A DNA stretch of 64,000 bases from Enterococcus saccharolyticus subsp. saccharolyticus (lineage in GTDB: Bacteria > Bacillota > Bacilli > Lactobacillales > Enterococcaceae): positions 2,255,794-2,319,793 of the forward strand of contig NZ_CP118957.1 in assembly GCF_029023825.1 (NCBI RefSeq). The letters run 5' to 3'. The position numbers and the translations under genes are program-made. Every line of letters begins with the position of its first letter. The first letter of the stretch is position 1. The notes beneath the pieces are model-generated. The model was not told the origin of the DNA. It saw nothing but the letters and a program-made list of their open reading frames with translations, and did no database searches. Positions 62,209 through 64,000 of the stretch are shown one piece after another.

Positions 62209-62565
62209 TTATTGGATACTAATTGTGGTGCCAACACCAATTTCTGGCATCGGCTTATCTTCGACGTATAACGTTCCTGGTAATTCTGGTGTTGTCGCAC
62301 CATCAAATTTAATGGTAATGTGGCCTAAATTTTCTAAATTTGGTAAAACAACATCTCCAACCGAAGTAATTTGATAATGATTGTCATCAATAACTAATTC
62401 TTGCTTGACGGTAATAGCGCCTGTTGTTGGACGAACTTCGATGTTGTAACAGTAATCGGCTAACGCATCAGGGGCATCTTTTCCGAATAAAATCACCATT
62501 TTTTCTTCTTTAAATAATTCTGCTTCTGGTCCAATTGACAGAACCGTTGTAGTAAATACTGACAT
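62209..62565 (-). CDS. srlB: PTS glucitol/sorbitol EIIA component
   Basis: A 118-residue glucitol-family EIIA domain, beta-rich and cytosolic. It has the conserved I-T-S-V-G-D-V and N-L-G-H-I-T-I-K-F segment, with the expected phosphorylated His in N-L-E-N-L-G-H. It lies 24 bases after the EIIB/C gene in the expected order. Confidence 0.9.
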   Translation of the reverse strand: MSVFTTTVLSIGPEAELFKEEKMVILFGKDAPDALADYCYNIEVRPTTGAITVKQELVIDDNHYQITSVGDVVLPNLENLGHITIKFDGATTPELPGTLYVEDKPMPEIGVGTTISIQ

Positions 62566-62589
62566 TGCTTCTCCTCCTAAAAAACGAAA

Positions 62590-63588
62590 TTAACTATACA
62601 ATCCAAAACTTGCTAACCAAGCTACCACGACACGAGGTACCCCATTTAAGAAACGAGAGTACAAGACTGCGGGTACACCCACTTCCACTGTTTCTGCTTC
62701 CGCTTCTTCTAGACCCAAGCCAACTGGGATAAAGTCACAAGCATTTTGCGTATTAATGGCAAATAATGCTGGCAAAGCAAGTTGTGGAGGAATGTTGCCT
62801 TTTCCAATTTCTACACCAATTAACGTACCGATTACTTGACTGATAACCGCACCCGGGCCTAATAATGGCGATAAAAATGGTAGTGAACATACAAAACCAA
62901 TAATCACTAAACCAACAACATTGCTTGCTAGCGGTGCCATAATGTTGGCAAAGAAGTTCCCAATTCCTGATCCTTGAATCACTCCGATTAACAATGATAC
63001 AAATGCCATAAATGGAATGACTGTGTGAATCATCGTTTGTACACCTTCACGTGCAGATTGATTAAAGGTTGCTACAACTTTCCCTGCACCCATTCCAATT
63101 TTTGCAATGAAGTTTTGTTGTTCTGCTCTTTGTTCGGTAATTTTTTTACTCGTATCGTAAGTAAATTCACGTTTTGGTTCAGTTGTTTTTGTTGCAACAG
63201 TTTGTGTCTGCTCTTCAGTTGCTAATGAAATTTGAGCATTATCGACTGCAGATACATAAATTTCTTCATGGATATATTGAGCTAATGGACCGCTTTTGCC
63301 AGTCGGAACGATATTAATTGTAGGAATTCCTTTTTTGGGATAAATGCCGCAACGCAAAGTCCCTCCACAATCAATAATAGCTAAAGCGATTTCATTATCA
63401 GGAATAGATGTCTTGAAGCCATTCACTGCTTCCATACCAGTTAATTCAACAATTTTATCGACGATTGCTGGTTTTTCACCGCCACCAGTGATATAAATAA
63501 ATTTATGTTTTTCTTCAGTTGGTGTAATCACTAACGGACCACCGTAGCCTCCATTACCTTTTACTACTCGAATACTATTATAAGTCAT
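62590..63588 (-). CDS. srlE: PTS glucitol/sorbitol EIIB(C) component
   Basis: A 332-residue subunit. N-terminal EIIB domain (1-125) with [14 protein letters not shown], where the phosphorylated Cys sits (Cys74 or Cys80). A linker leads to a C-terminal membrane part (170-332) with G-S-G-I-G and about four helices ending in the transport-domain motif. The length is that of GutE/SrlE. It is followed by srlB. Confidence 0.92.
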   Translation of the reverse strand: MTYNSIRVVKGNGGYGGPLVITPTEEKHKFIYITGGGEKPAIVDKIVELTGMEAVNGFKTSIPDNEIALAIIDCGGTLRCGIYPKKGIPTINIVPTGKSGPLAQYIHEEIYVSAVDNAQISLATEEQTQTVATKTTEPKREFTYDTSKKITEQRAEQQNFIAKIGMGAGKVVATFNQSAREGVQTMIHTVIPFMAFVSLLIGVIQGSGIGNFFANIMAPLASNVVGLVIIGFVCSLPFLSPLLGPGAVISQVIGTLIGVEIGKGNIPPQLALPALFAINTQNACDFIPVGLGLEEAEAETVEVGVPAVLYSRFLNGVPRVVVAWLASFGLYS

Positions 63589-63603
63589 GTTCCTTACCCC
63601 TTT

Positions 63604-64000
63604 CTAGTCCAATGTTGCTTTTACTGTTTTGCTAAGTGTAATCCCTTGTTGTTTACACACATACGCTGTGGTAAAGTCGGTCACCCAACCACCGATAAAG
63701 TTCATTAAGATACCAACAAACATGTAACGTATCGCCAATTCCATCGAGTTAAGCCCTAAAGTAGTAATCCCTTGTGCAATCCCTAACCAAACAAACAATT
63801 CACCTGGATTGATATGTGGAAACACGCCATTACTTGTATGACAGAATTGTGCCTGTGCCGCATAGTAACTAGGTTTATAATATTCAGGTAAAAAACGGGC
63901 CATCGTAAATGACATCGGATTCCCCAACATAAAAGCAGACAAGAAAGGTAAGACTAGATAACGCGTAAACGGATTTTTAGCAGATAATTTTGCCACTTTG
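63604..64000 (-). CDS. srlA: PTS glucitol/sorbitol EIIC component (partial)
   Basis: The C-terminal 131 codons of GutA/SrlA: S-K/A-N-P-F-T-R-Y-L-V-L-P, K-P-S-Y-Y-A-A, H-I-N-P-G-E-L-F-V-W-L-G-I and G-G-W-V-T-D. The N-terminal portion (about 50 residues) lies to the right of the window; the GTG at 63996 is internal, since the preceding in-frame codon also fits the family. Encodes the membrane channel for glucitol. Confidence 0.9.
   Translation of the reverse strand, partial: KVAKLSAKNPFTRYLVLPFLSAFMLGNPMSFTMARFLPEYYKPSYYAAQAQFCHTSNGVFPHINPGELFVWLGIAQGITTLGLNSMELAIRYMFVGILMNFIGGWVTDFTTAYVCKQQGITLSKTVKATLD

Overview
The window looks like the chromosome of a low-G+C Gram-positive coccus, most likely Enterococcus or a close relative in the Enterococcaceae. 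The evidence is: AT-rich DNA; strong AGGAGG-type ribosome binding sites; sigma-A promoters of TTGACA-17-TATAAT form; many T-tailed hairpin terminators; and lactobacillales gene neighbourhoods such as prmA-rsmE-relA-dtd, rarA next to 6S RNA, and ecsA-ecsB-ccrZ-trmB. There is no phage, CRISPR array, rRNA or tRNA. The only mobile element is one IS200-like unit. The species cannot be fixed from the sequence alone.

Layout. 0-3.4 kb: start of an ABC exporter-like gene, an AraC regulator, ATP-type PEP carboxykinase (pckA) and a DNA-alkyltransferase (ogt). 3.4-7.2 kb: an operon of MacB/FtsX-type ABC permease, its ATPase and a membrane-anchored five-PASTA protein. 7.5-14.8 kb: housekeeping and stringent-response genes (a broken small membrane-protein gene, dtd, relA with an attenuator-like leader, rsmE, prmA, a DUF3013 protein, mpg, rarA). 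14.8-15.9 kb: 6S RNA with clear promoter and terminator, then an IS200/IS605 tnpA. 15.9-18.9 kb: psiE-like, a small membrane protein, universal stress protein, AraC-GyrI regulator, DoxX. 19.1-24.9 kb: a complete seven-gene Mrp/Mnh Na+/H+ antiporter operon, with a likely short RNA or attenuated leader at 25.05-25.2 kb. 25.2-31.7 kb: an ABC pair, YitT, PatB/MalY, a Cof-type phosphatase and an aldo/keto reductase.

31.7-35.3 kb is a decay zone. It holds an esterase with its catalytic core deleted, a DUF1801 gene with an in-frame TGA, a DUF2500 gene with an in-frame TAG and a frameshifted PTS IIB-like gene. 35.3-40.9 kb: TraX-like protein, a second aldo/keto reductase, and an amino-acid-type ABC importer in operon with an M20 amidohydrolase. 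41.1-44.4 kb: a convergent pair made of a membrane GT2 glycosyltransferase fused to a MshEN-like domain (a known c-di-GMP-binding fold) and a membrane GGDEF diguanylate cyclase. This looks like a self-contained c-di-GMP signalling and polysaccharide unit, unusual for lactic acid bacteria, and is the most interesting candidate system here. 44.5-53.9 kb: gluconokinase-like kinase, trmB, ccrZ, ecsB, ecsA, a heterodimeric ABC exporter and its TetR regulator with tandem operators.

54.3-64 kb is carbohydrate uptake. An L-sorbose operon (sorC, then sorD-F-B-A-M-E) is followed, beyond def, by part of a glucitol-type PTS operon with a fructose-6-phosphate-aldolase-like enzyme and a HAD phosphatase. 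L-sorbose and glucitol would both converge on glucitol-6-phosphate and fructose-6-phosphate, so SorD may serve both pathways.
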